Shown: positions 27,318-35,870, counted from the stretch's first letter. The stretch is DNA of 64,000 nt from Sphingobium sp. V4 (GCF_029590555.1 NZ_CP081001.1:620001-684000); one strand, 5' to 3'. Notes: a model not told the origin generated them from the sequence alone. Numbers and translations: made by a program.

Positions 27318-27378
27318 TTAGAGCATCGCGCGCAAAAGCGGGAACCTCTTTTGCACGAAACTGATGCGATCACAAAAG
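27318..27378. repeat. Dispersed TTAGAGCATC repeat
   Basis: Begins TTAGAGCATCGCGCGCAAAA and ends with a complementary ATGCGATCACAAAAG part, with an inner GGGAACC/TCTTTTGC hairpin. I recall this TTAGAGCATCG...AAAAG word as a frequent alphaproteobacterial intergenic repeat. A degraded piece (GCATCATGCGCGAAAGCGGG) is visible near 49437. Confidence 0.55.
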
Positions 27379-27451
27379 ACCGGAGCGGGCGGCCTGTATC
27401 GGGTTTGACGCAGCGCCCTCCGCAATGTCACCTGACACAAGGGGAGGGCGG

Positions 27452-28489
27452 TCAGCGGCCGGCGGCCGACAGCCGGCTGACCGTCACGTCGCCATTGGCG
27501 GCATAGGCGGCGGTGGCGTGGGCCTTGGCGGTCTGCGGATCCTTGCCATCCAGGATCGCGGCGATCTGGCGCGGGCTGGGCACCTTGTCGTAGACGCCGT
27601 AGAGATCGGTCTGGCCGACCATGTGGATCGAGAGCTTGTAGCCCTTTGCGTCCGTCGCCGGGTCGAACGCCAGCACGGTGCCGCTGTCGTCCACCGGCAC
27701 GATGATCGCGCCATCGTTCCGGCCGGCCTGTTGCAGCATGTCAAAGCGGCCCTCGGCCGTGGTCACCGTGCCCCGCACGCACAGCGTATCCTTGCCGTCA
27801 CGCGGGATGCGGACATCCTGGGGCACGGCCTGCCGGGCTTCGTCCGCGCGATCGAGCCGGGCGTCGCCCGCATCGGCGCTGGGGCATTGGGTGAAACGGG
27901 CGGGAGCGGTCGCGTGGAGCGCGGCGGCGTCGTCGAAGGCAAGGCCCGCGAGCATGGCGTCGAGGCCGGCAAGCACATCGGCGCGGCGTTCCGTCGGCCC
28001 GGTGACGCGGATCTTGACCATCCAGCGGCCGGCATGGACGAAGCCCGCCGCCGTCGTGAGCGCGCCGTCGGCGGCATCGTCATAGACGGCGCGGATCGCC
28101 CGGTCCGCCTGGCCGGCCGCCGGGGCGCTGGCATAGGCGGTGCGGCGGGTCTGGCTGCCGAAGCGCTCCATGATCGCCTTGTCGGTCATGTAGGCGGCGA
28201 GCGAAGCGTCGGCATAGGTGGGCATATAGACATAAAGGGTCGCCTGGACCGCGCCGTCCTCAGACAGATATTGCGCGTAATTGTCGACCGCGCGTCCTCC
28301 ATTGGAGGCTTCGCCGCTCTTGGCCAGCGACAGGCCGGCAAGGCTCTGCGGCAGGCTGATGCCGGGACCGTTGGCGCGGATCGCGGTTTCCATGGGCGTC
28401 CAGGCCTCGGCATCGTCCGCGGCCTGTGCCAGCGCAGGCACCGCCAGCGACAAAACGGCGGACAACAGGAACAACGCGCGCTTGGGCAT
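27452..28489 (-). CDS. Secreted hypothetical protein, 345 aa
   Basis: The signal peptide (MPKRALFLLSAVLSLAVPALAQA) targets it to the periplasm or beyond. The mature protein is a single soluble region with motifs ISLPQSLAGLSLAKSGEAS, TLYVYMPTYADASLAAYMTD and GRWMVKIRVTGPTERR, two cysteines (FTQCPS and DTLCVRG) that may form a disulfide, and a Thr/Ala-rich end. The second ATG (28489) has better spacing from GGAGAGGG than the first (28495). No domain is recognised. Confidence 0.75.
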   Translation of the reverse strand: MPKRALFLLSAVLSLAVPALAQAADDAEAWTPMETAIRANGPGISLPQSLAGLSLAKSGEASNGGRAVDNYAQYLSEDGAVQATLYVYMPTYADASLAAYMTDKAIMERFGSQTRRTAYASAPAAGQADRAIRAVYDDAADGALTTAAGFVHAGRWMVKIRVTGPTERRADVLAGLDAMLAGLAFDDAAALHATAPARFTQCPSADAGDARLDRADEARQAVPQDVRIPRDGKDTLCVRGTVTTAEGRFDMLQQAGRNDGAIIVPVDDSGTVLAFDPATDAKGYKLSIHMVGQTDLYGVYDKVPSPRQIAAILDGKDPQTAKAHATAAYAANGDVTVSRLSAAGR

Positions 28490-28581
28490 CAGCATCCCTC
28501 TCCAGATCCAGACCGTCTTGGCGCGGCCTTGAACTATGACAGCGAGGCTACAGACTATCCCGCGGCGCGCAAGCGCCTAAA

Positions 28582-29007
28582 TCACGCCACCGGCGGGATT
28601 TGCGCCGGATAATGCGGCAATGCGGGGTCATGATGCGCCCAGCAGGGGGCGGCGTCGGTCCAGATCACCGCCTGCGGGCCGATCAGCGAGGGATCGTCCA
28701 GCGCCCCGGCGCGGATGAAGGTCAGATGCGGGCGCGATTCGGCAAGACTGAAGAGGGGGGTGCCACAGGTCGGGCAGAAGCCGCGCTTCATGGCATTGCC
28801 ACTGTCCGCGACGCTGTCATGCCAGCGTATCTCGCCGGTGGTCGTCACATGCTCGCTGGGGAAGCAGACATTCACCGTGGCCGATCCCCCGCCCAGATAT
28901 TGGCACAGGCGGCACCAGCACATGCGGGCGGCCAGGGGCTCGGCGTCGATCGCGATGCGGACGGCGCCGCAGAGGCAGCCTGCGCCATGGGGGGTGGTGT
29001 GGGGCAT
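28582..29007 (-). CDS. GFA family zinc protein
   Basis: A 141-aa beta-tent-fold protein of the glutathione-dependent formaldehyde-activating (GFA) family. The zinc ligands are visible in order: GCLCGAV, CWCRLCQYLGG and GFCPTCGTPLF. Members bind two zincs, but most have no proven substrate, so formaldehyde activation should not be assumed. The ATG at 29007 is followed at once by the conserved N-terminal strand; the extended frame from 29058 is less likely. Confidence 0.9.
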   Translation of the reverse strand: MPHTTPHGAGCLCGAVRIAIDAEPLAARMCWCRLCQYLGGGSATVNVCFPSEHVTTTGEIRWHDSVADSGNAMKRGFCPTCGTPLFSLAESRPHLTFIRAGALDDPSLIGPQAVIWTDAAPCWAHHDPALPHYPAQIPPVA

Positions 29008-29083
29008 GGGAAAGTCCTTCGGCTGGTGCGGAGGGCGTGCCGACCGCGCTGCGATCAACTCGCTTGGCTCTTATGTCTCGCTG

Positions 29084-29105
29084 CCCCTCCCGCGGGCGGG
29101 AGGGG
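29084..29105. repeat. Solo palindrome matching the DUF559-unit hairpin
   Basis: CCCCTCCCGC (29084-29093) and GCGGGAGGGG (29096-29105) are perfect inverted copies separated by GG. The same arms form the inner hairpin of both inverted repeats of the unit at 34914-35335. It lies between the GFA and MoxR genes and has no T-run, so it is not a normal terminator. Confidence 0.7.
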
Positions 29106-29113
29106 GTTGTTTC

Positions 29114-29965
29114 CTACCGCCCCTGTCGGCGCGCCATGAAGGCTAGGCGCTCGAACATCATGATGTCCTGTTCATTCTTGAGCAGGGCGCCGTGCAGCGG
29201 GGGAATCGCCTTGGTCGGATCGCTGTTCTGGAGGACGTCGAGCGGCATGTCCTCGTTCAGCAGCAGTTTCAGCCAGTCGAGCAGTTCGGAGGTCGAGGGC
29301 TTTTTCTTGAGGCCGGGCACGTCGCGGATGTCGTAGAAAATCTCCATCGCCTTGGTGACCAGTATCTTCTGGATACCAGGGAAATGGACGTCGACGATGG
29401 CCTGCATCGTGTCGCGGTCGGGGAATTTGATATAGTGGAAGAAGCAGCGGCGCAGGAAGGCGTCGGGCAGTTCCTTCTCGTTGTTCGAGGTGATGACCAC
29501 CACCGGGCGTTCGGCCGCCGCGATCGTCTCGCCCGTTTCATAGACATGGAAGGCCATGCGGTCGAGTTCCTGCAACAGGTCGTTGGGGAATTCGATGTCG
29601 GCCTTGTCGATCTCGTCGATCAGCAGCACGGGCAGGCGGGGGGAGGTGAAGGCCTCCCACAGCTTGCCCTTGCGGATATAATTGGAAATCTCATGCACGC
29701 GCGGGTCGCCGAGCTGGCCGTCGCGCAGGCGGGCGACCGCATCATATTCATAAAGGCCCTGATGCGCCTTGGTCGTTGACTTGACGTTCCATTCGATCAG
29801 CGGAGCGTCGAGCGCCTTGGCGATTTCCTGCGCCAGCACCGTCTTGCCGGTGCCCGGCTCTCCCTTCACCAGCAGCGGGCGGCGCAGCAGCACGGCGGCG
29901 TTGACCGCGACCTTCAGATCGTCGGTGGCGACATACTCCTGCGTGCCTTCAAAGCGCATCATCAT
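29114..29965 (-). CDS. MoxR-type AAA+ ATPase
   Basis: About 281-283 aa. Walker A GEPGTGKTVLA and Walker B LPVLLIDEIDKAD are present, with sensor 1 in PVVVITSNNEKELPDAFLRRC, and a C-terminal lid with KKPSTSELLDWLKLLL. MoxR ATPases act with vWA proteins to mature or remodel metalloenzymes and other complexes. The likely partner is the CoxE-like protein at 23765-24940. Three ATGs in a row begin the frame (29965, 29962, 29959); the spacing of GGAAG favours the last. Confidence 0.93.
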   Translation of the reverse strand: MMMRFEGTQEYVATDDLKVAVNAAVLLRRPLLVKGEPGTGKTVLAQEIAKALDAPLIEWNVKSTTKAHQGLYEYDAVARLRDGQLGDPRVHEISNYIRKGKLWEAFTSPRLPVLLIDEIDKADIEFPNDLLQELDRMAFHVYETGETIAAAERPVVVITSNNEKELPDAFLRRCFFHYIKFPDRDTMQAIVDVHFPGIQKILVTKAMEIFYDIRDVPGLKKKPSTSELLDWLKLLLNEDMPLDVLQNSDPTKAIPPLHGALLKNEQDIMMFERLAFMARRQGR

Positions 29966-30069
29966 TCTTCCGCTATCCTGTCCGCCATCGGACCTAGGGC
30001 ATAGCGCGCGTCCGGCGCAATCTGTTTGTGCGGTGCGGTGCGGCGGGGCGGGATCGGCGGTGCGCTGGA

Positions 30070-30750
30070 TCAGCCAGCCTTGGCGCGCAGGTCCGCGCGG
30101 GCGCCGAGCAGATCCCACAGGCCGCGATGCTGGGCGAGGAGCTGGCGCGCGCCGAACTGGATCGCGCGGTCGATGACGTCGTCGCCGCCGATGGCGCGAG
30201 CCACGTCCAGGGTCGAGGCGCGATCGGGGAGGGCGCAGGGCTGCGGCTCCAGCCCGGCCCGGATCGCCACCATGTCAAGCACATGTCGCATCGCGCGCCA
30301 GTCGAGCACGAGCGCGATCGCCGCGCCCATGGCGCAGCCGCGCCGGTCCGACTGGGCAAGCGTGTCGAGTGCGTGACGCTGCTGGCTGACGACGGCTTCG
30401 CAATCGGCCTGCCCGGCGGTGCTAGGGGCCGGCCCTGCGGCCACCGTGACCTGGGTCATGTAGGCGCGCTCCACGGCGAAGGCGTCGGCGGCCTCGATCA
30501 GCCAGCGGCGCGCGCCATTGTCCGCCGAGCGGGTTGCGGCGTGGTCGATCACGCCGGGATGGCGGCCATGGAGAAGGCAGATGTAAGAGGCCGCGTCGGC
30601 CAGATCGGGGAGGGACAGCAGCCCTTCGCGCACGACCCCCATGCCCGCGCGATTGGCATAGGCGTGGGCGGCGGTGCCATCGGCGGCGACCAGCGCCTCC
30701 AGCACGCGCGAAATGTCGCCAAATTGATAGCGGGGGGCCGCTTCGCTCAT
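30070..30750 (-). CDS. Conserved hypothetical protein, 226 aa
   Basis: Starts MSEAAPRYQFGDISRVLEAL after CTGGAGC. The sequence is helical and Ala/Asp-rich, with HAYANRAGMGVVREGLLSL, SYICLLHGRHPGVIDHAA, a central FAVERAYMTQVTVAAG helix and a C-terminal ALVLDWRAMRHVLDMVAI. No signal peptide or membrane segment. I recognise it only as a sphingomonad-type conserved protein without known function. A short dyad (GTAAAC-N5-GTTTAC) lies about 65 bases upstream at 30813-30829. Confidence 0.75.
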   Translation of the reverse strand: MSEAAPRYQFGDISRVLEALVAADGTAAHAYANRAGMGVVREGLLSLPDLADAASYICLLHGRHPGVIDHAATRSADNGARRWLIEAADAFAVERAYMTQVTVAAGPAPSTAGQADCEAVVSQQRHALDTLAQSDRRGCAMGAAIALVLDWRAMRHVLDMVAIRAGLEPQPCALPDRASTLDVARAIGGDDVIDRAIQFGARQLLAQHRGLWDLLGARADLRAKAG

Positions 30751-30837
30751 GCTCCAGATCCCTGTGATGGCCCCGCACATGCAGGGGTGAACAGCAGGAA
30801 TAGGAGAGCCGGGTAAACACTCGGTTTACGGAATCAG

Positions 30838-30865
30838 AAAGGGCGACCGTGAAAGCCGCCCTTTT
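30838..30865 (-). terminator. Terminator of the dnaG-rpoD operon
   Basis: AAAGGGCG and CGCCCTTT form an 8-bp stem around an 11-base loop, starting 44 bases after the rpoD stop. Read on the minus strand, the right arm ends CCCTTTCT, giving a short T-rich tail. Confidence 0.65.
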
Positions 30866-30908
30866 CCGTCAAGCATGGTTAATTTATCTTTACCGAACCA
30901 TTTTAATT

Positions 30909-32954
30909 TTACTGGTCGAGGAAGGACCGCATCTTGCGCGAGCGCGAGGGGTGCTTGAGCTTGCGGAGCGCCTTCGCCTCGATCTGGCGGATGCGCTCAC
31001 GGGTCACGCTGAACTGCTGGCCCACTTCCTCCAGCGTATGATCGGTGTTCATGCCGATGCCGAAGCGCATCCGCAGCACGCGTTCCTCGCGCGGGGTTAG
31101 GCTGGCCAGCACCCGAGTGACGGTTTCCTTGAGGTTCGCCTGGATCGCCGCGTCCACCGGGATGATCGCGTTCTTGTCCTCGATGAAGTCGCCCAGATGG
31201 CTGTCCTCCTCATCGCCGATCGGCGTTTCGAGGGAGATCGGCTCCTTGGCGATCTTCATCACCTTGCGCACCTTCTCCAGCGGCATCGACAGGCGCTCGG
31301 CCATCTCTTCCGGAGTCGGCTCGCGGCCCTGCTCGTGCAGGAACTGGCGGCTGGTGCGGACCAGCTTGTTGATCGTTTCGATCATGTGGACCGGGATGCG
31401 GATCGTGCGCGCCTGGTCTGCGATAGAGCGGGTGATCGCCTGCCTAATCCACCAGGTGGCGTAGGTGCTGAACTTGTAGCCGCGGCGATACTCGAACTTG
31501 TCCACCGCCTTCATCAGGCCGATATTGCCTTCCTGAATAAGATCAAGGAATTGCAGGCCGCGGTTCGTATATTTCTTCGCGATGGAGATGACGAGACGCA
31601 GATTGGCCTCCACCATTTCCTTCTTCGCGATGCGCGCTTCGCGCTCGCCCTTCTGCACCATGTTGACGATGCGGCGGAATTCGGAAAGCGACATGCCGGT
31701 CGCCTGGGCGATTTCGCTCACCTCGTTGCGGATACGCTCGACCGAGCGTCCTTCGGCGGCGGCAAAGGCGGTCCATTTCTTGTCGAGGCCCTGCACCTTG
31801 TCCAGCCAGGCGTCGTCCAGCTCGTTGCCGACATAGCGGTCGAGGAAATCCTTGCGGCTGACCTTGTGACGCTCGGCCAGACGCAGCATCTGGCCGCCCA
31901 GCGCGGTCAGGCGCCGGTTATAGGCATAGAGCTGGTCGACCAGATATTCGATCTTCTGCTGGTGGAACTGGACGCTTTCGACTTCGGCGGTCAGACTTTC
32001 ACGCAGCGCCTGATAATCATCCTCGGCCTTCTGGCTCAGCGTCTCGCCATTGGCCATGGCGACCATGCGCGCTTCCTGCGCGGCGGAGAAGGCGCGGAAG
32101 ATGTCGGTGATGGTCGCGAACTTCTCCAGCGCCATGGGCTTGAGAGTCTCTTCCATCTGGGCGAGGGAGAGGGTGTTGTCCTCTTCCTCTTCCTCTTCGT
32201 TGCGGCGGGCGCGCGGCGCGCCGTCCTCATCCTCGTCGCCGTCGGCCGATTCCTCCTCCGGCTCCTCCTCTTCCTTGAAGCTGGGGCCGGCGGTCTTCTC
32301 GCTGATCTCGCCGTCGTCGTCCTCGGCGCCCTCCTCCAGATTTTCCGGGGCAGGATCCTTGGACAGCATCGCGTCAAGATCGAGGATCTCGCGCAGCTGC
32401 ATTTCGCCATTGTTGAGGGCGGTCGACCATTCGATGATCGCGTTGAAGGTGGTCGGGCTTTCGCACAGACCCAGGATCATGGTGTCGCGGCCGGCCTCGA
32501 TCCGCTTGGCGATGGCGATTTCGCCCTCGCGGCTGAGCAACTCCACCGCGCCCATCTCGCGCAGATACATCCGCACCGGATCGTCGGTGCGATCGACCGT
32601 TTCCTTCTTCTTCTCGGTGACGAGCTTCGGGCCGTCATCGTCGCTCGAATCATCCTCGGCGTCCTCGGCATCCTCGCGCTCGCGCTGCTCGTCGCCGTCC
32701 TCGCTCGCTTCTTCATTCTCGACGATGTTGACGCCCATTTCGTTGAGCGCCGCCATGATGTCCTCGATCTGCTCGGAGGACATCTGGTCCTGCGGCAGGG
32801 CATCGTTCAGTTCGTCATAGGTGATGTAGCCGCGCTTCTTCGCGCGGGCGATCAGCTTCTTGACCGAGGCTTCGTTGAGGTCGAGCAGGGGGGCGTCGCC
32901 GCCATCCTCTCCATCGCTCACGCCGCCATTCTTGCTGTTCGCCTTGGTCGCCAT
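30909..32954 (-). CDS. rpoD: RNA polymerase primary sigma factor RpoD
   Basis: 681 aa. Region 1.1 ([20 protein letters not shown]) and region 1.2 ([13 protein letters not shown]) come first, followed by a long very acidic non-conserved insert (about residues 190-260, runs of Glu/Asp). Regions 2.1-2.4 ([20 protein letters not shown], then [19 protein letters not shown]), region 3, and region 4 ([20 protein letters not shown], then [20 protein letters not shown]) follow. It directs housekeeping transcription. It follows dnaG by 43 bases in the macromolecular synthesis operon. Confidence 0.99.
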   Translation of the reverse strand: MATKANSKNGGVSDGEDGGDAPLLDLNEASVKKLIARAKKRGYITYDELNDALPQDQMSSEQIEDIMAALNEMGVNIVENEEASEDGDEQREREDAEDAEDDSSDDDGPKLVTEKKKETVDRTDDPVRMYLREMGAVELLSREGEIAIAKRIEAGRDTMILGLCESPTTFNAIIEWSTALNNGEMQLREILDLDAMLSKDPAPENLEEGAEDDDGEISEKTAGPSFKEEEEPEEESADGDEDEDGAPRARRNEEEEEEDNTLSLAQMEETLKPMALEKFATITDIFRAFSAAQEARMVAMANGETLSQKAEDDYQALRESLTAEVESVQFHQQKIEYLVDQLYAYNRRLTALGGQMLRLAERHKVSRKDFLDRYVGNELDDAWLDKVQGLDKKWTAFAAAEGRSVERIRNEVSEIAQATGMSLSEFRRIVNMVQKGEREARIAKKEMVEANLRLVISIAKKYTNRGLQFLDLIQEGNIGLMKAVDKFEYRRGYKFSTYATWWIRQAITRSIADQARTIRIPVHMIETINKLVRTSRQFLHEQGREPTPEEMAERLSMPLEKVRKVMKIAKEPISLETPIGDEEDSHLGDFIEDKNAIIPVDAAIQANLKETVTRVLASLTPREERVLRMRFGIGMNTDHTLEEVGQQFSVTRERIRQIEAKALRKLKHPSRSRKMRSFLDQ

Positions 32955-32997
32955 CTATTCGCCTTACTTCGTCACCCTTGAGAAAGGGCTAACCTGA

Positions 32998-34908
32998 TCA
33001 AATACTGTCTTCGGACTGCGCAAGTTCCGCCAAGCGACGATCGTGATCGGCCTTCAGCACGCGAATGCGTTGCTGTTCAGCGAAATTTTCGTCGCTGACG
33101 TCGTTCTCGAACCGCCTCGTGGCCTCTACCAGTGCCGTCTCCAACTCCGGTCCCTGCGCCATCACCCGAACGGCCTCCTCCAGATCGCGTGCGAGGCGGT
33201 CAGGGTCGGCGGCCATCCTGTCGGGAGTGAGTGTGAACGCATCGGCCCGGAGCATCCCCTTGGCCATATTATACAACTCACCTTGCCCCAATATGGTAAG
33301 GAGGGCCTGCGTTTCAACTGTTTCTTTGCGGAACGACAGGCTGATCATCGCGTCGAGCAACCGGGCGAGCAGCGGATCGCCGATTTGCAGGGCGGAGAGC
33401 ATCTCGCGATGGGGCGCGATCTGTTCGGGATGGCGCAGCAACGCGGCCAGGATCGCGCGCAGCAGGCGCTGCTCCAGGCCGCTGGCGCCGATCGCGCGAA
33501 CCTCTGTTCCGGCCGGGGGGATGGGCGGCTTCCAGTTCCCGCGACGGTCGCGTTGCCAGCGGCCGGCGTTGCTGGCGCCGCCGCCCTGAAAGCGCTGCTG
33601 CGCCGGGGGCGATTCGCGGCGGGCGAAGAAGAGGGCGTCGTAGCGTTCGCGAAATTCATGGGCGTAATGGGCGCGCACGTCGGGATGGGCGATCGCGTCC
33701 GAAATGGCGCGCAGCCGCTGCTTGAGCGCAGCCTTCTTTTCGGGCGTGTCGAGCGGGGCCGACGAGATTTCGTGCTTCCAGAGCCGCTCGATCAGGGGTT
33801 CGGCACCGTCCAGCACCGCTTCCATCGCCTGTCGGCCGCTGGCGCGGATCAGGTCGTCGGGGTCCTGCCCCGCCGGCAATGTCGCGAAGGCGAGGCTGTG
33901 GCCGGGGCGCAGCAGGGGCAGGGCGCGGGTGGCGGCGCGGATCGCCGCCTTCTGCCCGGCCGAATCGCCGTCGAAGCAGAGGAGCGGCACGTCCACCATC
34001 TTCCACAAGCGCTCGATCTGATGCTCGGTGAGCGCGGTGCCGAGCGGGGCGACCGCTTCGACAAAGCCGGCCTGGGCGAGCGCGATCACGTCCATATAGC
34101 CTTCGACCACGATCACGCGGCCGGTGCCGCGGCTGGCGGGCGAGGCGCGGTCGATATTGTATAGGGTGCGCCCCTTGTCGAAGAGCGGGGTGTCGGGCGA
34201 GTTCAGATATTTGGGCTCGCCCGCGCCGATGATGCGGCCGCCGAACGCGATCACCCGGCCGCGAATGTCGCGGATGGGGAGCATCAGGCGGCCCCGGAAG
34301 CGATCATAGCTGTCGCGCTTCTTGCCATTTCCGCCGTTCGGTTCGGCCCCGTCCGGGTCGATCAGCAATCCGGCCTCGACCAGCATCGGCTCGCCGAAAT
34401 CCTTGAGCGCGGTCTTGAGGCGGCCGCGCCCGTCGGGGGAATAGCCGAAGCCGAAGGCGCGGCGGGTGGCATCGCTGATGCCGCGCTTTTGCAGATAGGC
34501 GCGCGCCTCGCCGCCGTCGATGCCGCCCAACTGGTCCTCGAAGAAGCTCTGCGCGGCGGCCATGGCGTCGTGCAGCCCCTTGGCCTGTTCGGCGCGTCTG
34601 GCGGCGCGCGGATCGGCGGCGGGCACGTCCATGCCGGCGCTGGCGGCCAGTTCCTTGACGGCTTCCATGAAGGGCAGGCCGCGCTGATCGGTCATCCAGC
34701 GGATCGCATCGCCATGCGCGCCGCAGCCGAAACAATGGTAGAAGCCCTTTTCGTCGTTGATCGTGAAACTGGGCGTCTTTTCGTTATGGAAGGGGCAGCA
34801 GGCCTTATATTCGCGGCCGGCCTTCTGCACCTTCACCGTCTTGCCGATGAGGGTGGAGAGAGACGTGCGCGCGCGCAGTTCGTCCAGCCATTGCGGTGTG
34901 AGGGTCAA
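32998..34908 (-). CDS. dnaG: DNA primase DnaG
   Basis: 636 aa. The CHC2 zinc ribbon near residues 38-63 (CCPFHNEKTPSF ... YHCFGCGAHGD), the RNA-polymerase core, the TOPRIM domain (VIVVEGYMDVIALAQAG, then LLCFDGDSAGQKA) and the C-terminal DnaB-interaction region are in order. It makes RNA primers at the replication fork. The start is TTG (34908-34906), overlapping the TGA of the upstream DUF559 gene as TTGA. GGAGGGG, about 6 bases before the TTG, is the arm of the left inverted repeat of the inserted unit, so that unit seems to supply the ribosome site. Confidence 0.97.
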   Translation of the reverse strand: MTLTPQWLDELRARTSLSTLIGKTVKVQKAGREYKACCPFHNEKTPSFTINDEKGFYHCFGCGAHGDAIRWMTDQRGLPFMEAVKELAASAGMDVPAADPRAARRAEQAKGLHDAMAAAQSFFEDQLGGIDGGEARAYLQKRGISDATRRAFGFGYSPDGRGRLKTALKDFGEPMLVEAGLLIDPDGAEPNGGNGKKRDSYDRFRGRLMLPIRDIRGRVIAFGGRIIGAGEPKYLNSPDTPLFDKGRTLYNIDRASPASRGTGRVIVVEGYMDVIALAQAGFVEAVAPLGTALTEHQIERLWKMVDVPLLCFDGDSAGQKAAIRAATRALPLLRPGHSLAFATLPAGQDPDDLIRASGRQAMEAVLDGAEPLIERLWKHEISSAPLDTPEKKAALKQRLRAISDAIAHPDVRAHYAHEFRERYDALFFARRESPPAQQRFQGGGASNAGRWQRDRRGNWKPPIPPAGTEVRAIGASGLEQRLLRAILAALLRHPEQIAPHREMLSALQIGDPLLARLLDAMISLSFRKETVETQALLTILGQGELYNMAKGMLRADAFTLTPDRMAADPDRLARDLEEAVRVMAQGPELETALVEATRRFENDVSDENFAEQQRIRVLKADHDRRLAELAQSEDSI

Positions 34909-35288
34909 AAACGCCCCTCCCGCGTGCGGGAGGCGGCGGGGGAGGGCATGTTCGCAATCACCCGTTCGATTTCCTCAGTCACGCCTTCGACATTATTTAG
35001 AGCATCATTGTTCCATAAGCGGATCACGCGAAAGCCCTGTGTTTCGATATGGCGCGTCCGTTGGGCATCGACTTCTTCATTATGCTGGCCGCCATCGACC
35101 TCGATCACGAGGCAGATCGACCGCGCCACCAAATCGCAGATGAAAGGGCCGATCGGCACTTGCCGGTTGAAGCGGATACGCGAGATTTTCCTGGCGCTGA
35201 TGGCGCGCCACAGGATGCGTTCGGCTTCCGTGGCATTGTTGCGCAGTGCGCGGGCTGTTGCGGTGGGGCGGGCGTAGCCTTTGTCCAT
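34905..35288 (-). CDS. DUF559 (Vsr-like) endonuclease-domain protein
   Basis: A 127-aa protein whose N-terminus TARALRNNATEAERILWRAI and core RFNRQVPIGPFICDLVA are the DUF559 signature. The PD-(D/E)XK-like site follows as LVIEVDGGQH, and then FRVIRLWNNDAL. Relatives are annotated as very-short-patch-repair-like endonucleases, but activity is largely unproven. Its last 16 residues (MPSPAASRTREGRF at the end) are encoded by the left inverted repeat. It lies between yqeY and dnaG, overlapping dnaG by 4 bases, and is enclosed by 40-bp inverted repeats. Confidence 0.9.
   Translation of the reverse strand: MDKGYARPTATARALRNNATEAERILWRAISARKISRIRFNRQVPIGPFICDLVARSICLVIEVDGGQHNEEVDAQRTRHIETQGFRVIRLWNNDALNNVEGVTEEIERVIANMPSPAASRTREGRF
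34914..34953. repeat. Left 40-bp inverted repeat of the DUF559 unit
   Basis: Its reverse complement begins GAACATGCCCTCCCC and ends CCTCCCGCACGCGGGAGGGG. This matches the right repeat (35296-35335) at 36 of 40 positions; three mismatches lie in a 5-base middle segment and one in the hairpin loop. It encodes the C-terminus of the DUF559 protein and supplies GGAGGGG before dnaG. Confidence 0.85.
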
Positions 35289-35295
35289 CGGGTTT

Positions 35296-35335
35296 GAACA
35301 TGCCCTCCCCAGGCCCCTCCCGCAAGCGGGAGGGG
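35296..35335. repeat. Right 40-bp inverted repeat of the DUF559 unit
   Basis: Begins GAACATGCCCTCCCC and ends CCTCCCGCAAGCGGGAGGGG; the inverse partner of 34914-34953. It starts 8 bases before the DUF559 ATG (read on the minus strand it lies upstream) and stops 16 bases short of the yqeY stop codon. Confidence 0.85.
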
Positions 35336-35351
35336 AAATATCAAGGGAAGG

Positions 35352-35804
35352 TTACGACAAAGCCGCCTTCACCAGCCCGCTGGCCTTGCTCATGTCGATG
35401 ACGCTGCCATGGCGTTCCTTCAGTACGGCCATGACGCGCCCCATGTCCTTCACGCTCTCCGCGCCGACCTCCGCCTTGATCGCCTCGATCGCGGCCTTCG
35501 TCTCGTCCTCGCCCAGTTGCGCGGGGAGGAAGCTTTCGATCACGTCCAGTTCGGCCTGTTCCTTCGCGGCCAGTTCGTCGCGGCCGCCGCTCTTGAACAT
35601 GTCGATCGATTCGCGGCGCTGCTTCACCATCTTCTGGAGCACGTCGACCACCACGGCGTCGTCGTCCGGCACCGTCTTGGCGGTGCGCAGTTCGATGTCG
35701 CGGTCCTTGAGCTTAGCCAGGATCAGGCGCACGGCGGCCAGCCGTTCCTTGTCGCCGGCCTTCATCGATTCCACCTGGGCGCTCTTTACCTGCTCGCGAA
35801 TCAT
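35352..35804 (-). CDS. yqeY: GatB/YqeY domain protein
   Basis: A 150-aa helical protein with the YqeY layout: REQVKSAQVESMKAGDKERL, LRLI-like AAVRLILAKLKDRDIE, a middle DDDAVVVDVLQKMVKQRRES and the C-terminal three-helix tail SVKDMGRVMAVLKERHGSVI. It resembles the tRNA-binding tail of GatB and may aid aminoacyl-tRNA handling. Its place before dnaG and rpoD is a conserved order. The start at 35804 matches family N-termini. Confidence 0.95.
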   Translation of the reverse strand: MIREQVKSAQVESMKAGDKERLAAVRLILAKLKDRDIELRTAKTVPDDDAVVVDVLQKMVKQRRESIDMFKSGGRDELAAKEQAELDVIESFLPAQLGEDETKAAIEAIKAEVGAESVKDMGRVMAVLKERHGSVIDMSKASGLVKAALS

Positions 35805-35838
35805 GGGCGATAGAATCCTGTTTATCGGGAAAGGAGCA

Positions 35839-35867
35839 GTTATAATGCGAAAAGAGATTTTTAACAG
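35839..35867 (-). promoter_or_regulatory. Candidate promoter for yqeY-dnaG-rpoD
   Basis: On the minus strand CTGTTA and TATAAC are separated by 17 bases, about 35 bases before the yqeY ATG. The -10 matches five of six consensus positions and the -35 three. Found by eye. Confidence 0.4.
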
Positions 35868-35870
35868 ACG

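Larger units (their letters stand above)
34914..35335 (-). mobile_element. DUF559 gene unit bounded by inverted repeats
   Basis: A 422-bp unit with 40-bp imperfect inverted repeats at both ends, each able to fold into its own hairpin, and a single DUF559 gene inside. It interrupts the conserved yqeY-dnaG order. No transposase and no clear target-site duplication can be seen. The hairpin also occurs alone at 29084-29105. The arrangement suggests a REP-derived mobile unit; mobility is inferred. Confidence 0.6.

Noticed and set aside
31197..32981. 594-aa hydrophobic open frame antisense to rpoD
   Set aside because: Looks membrane-like only because the acidic rpoD insert reads as Leu/Phe-rich on the other strand.
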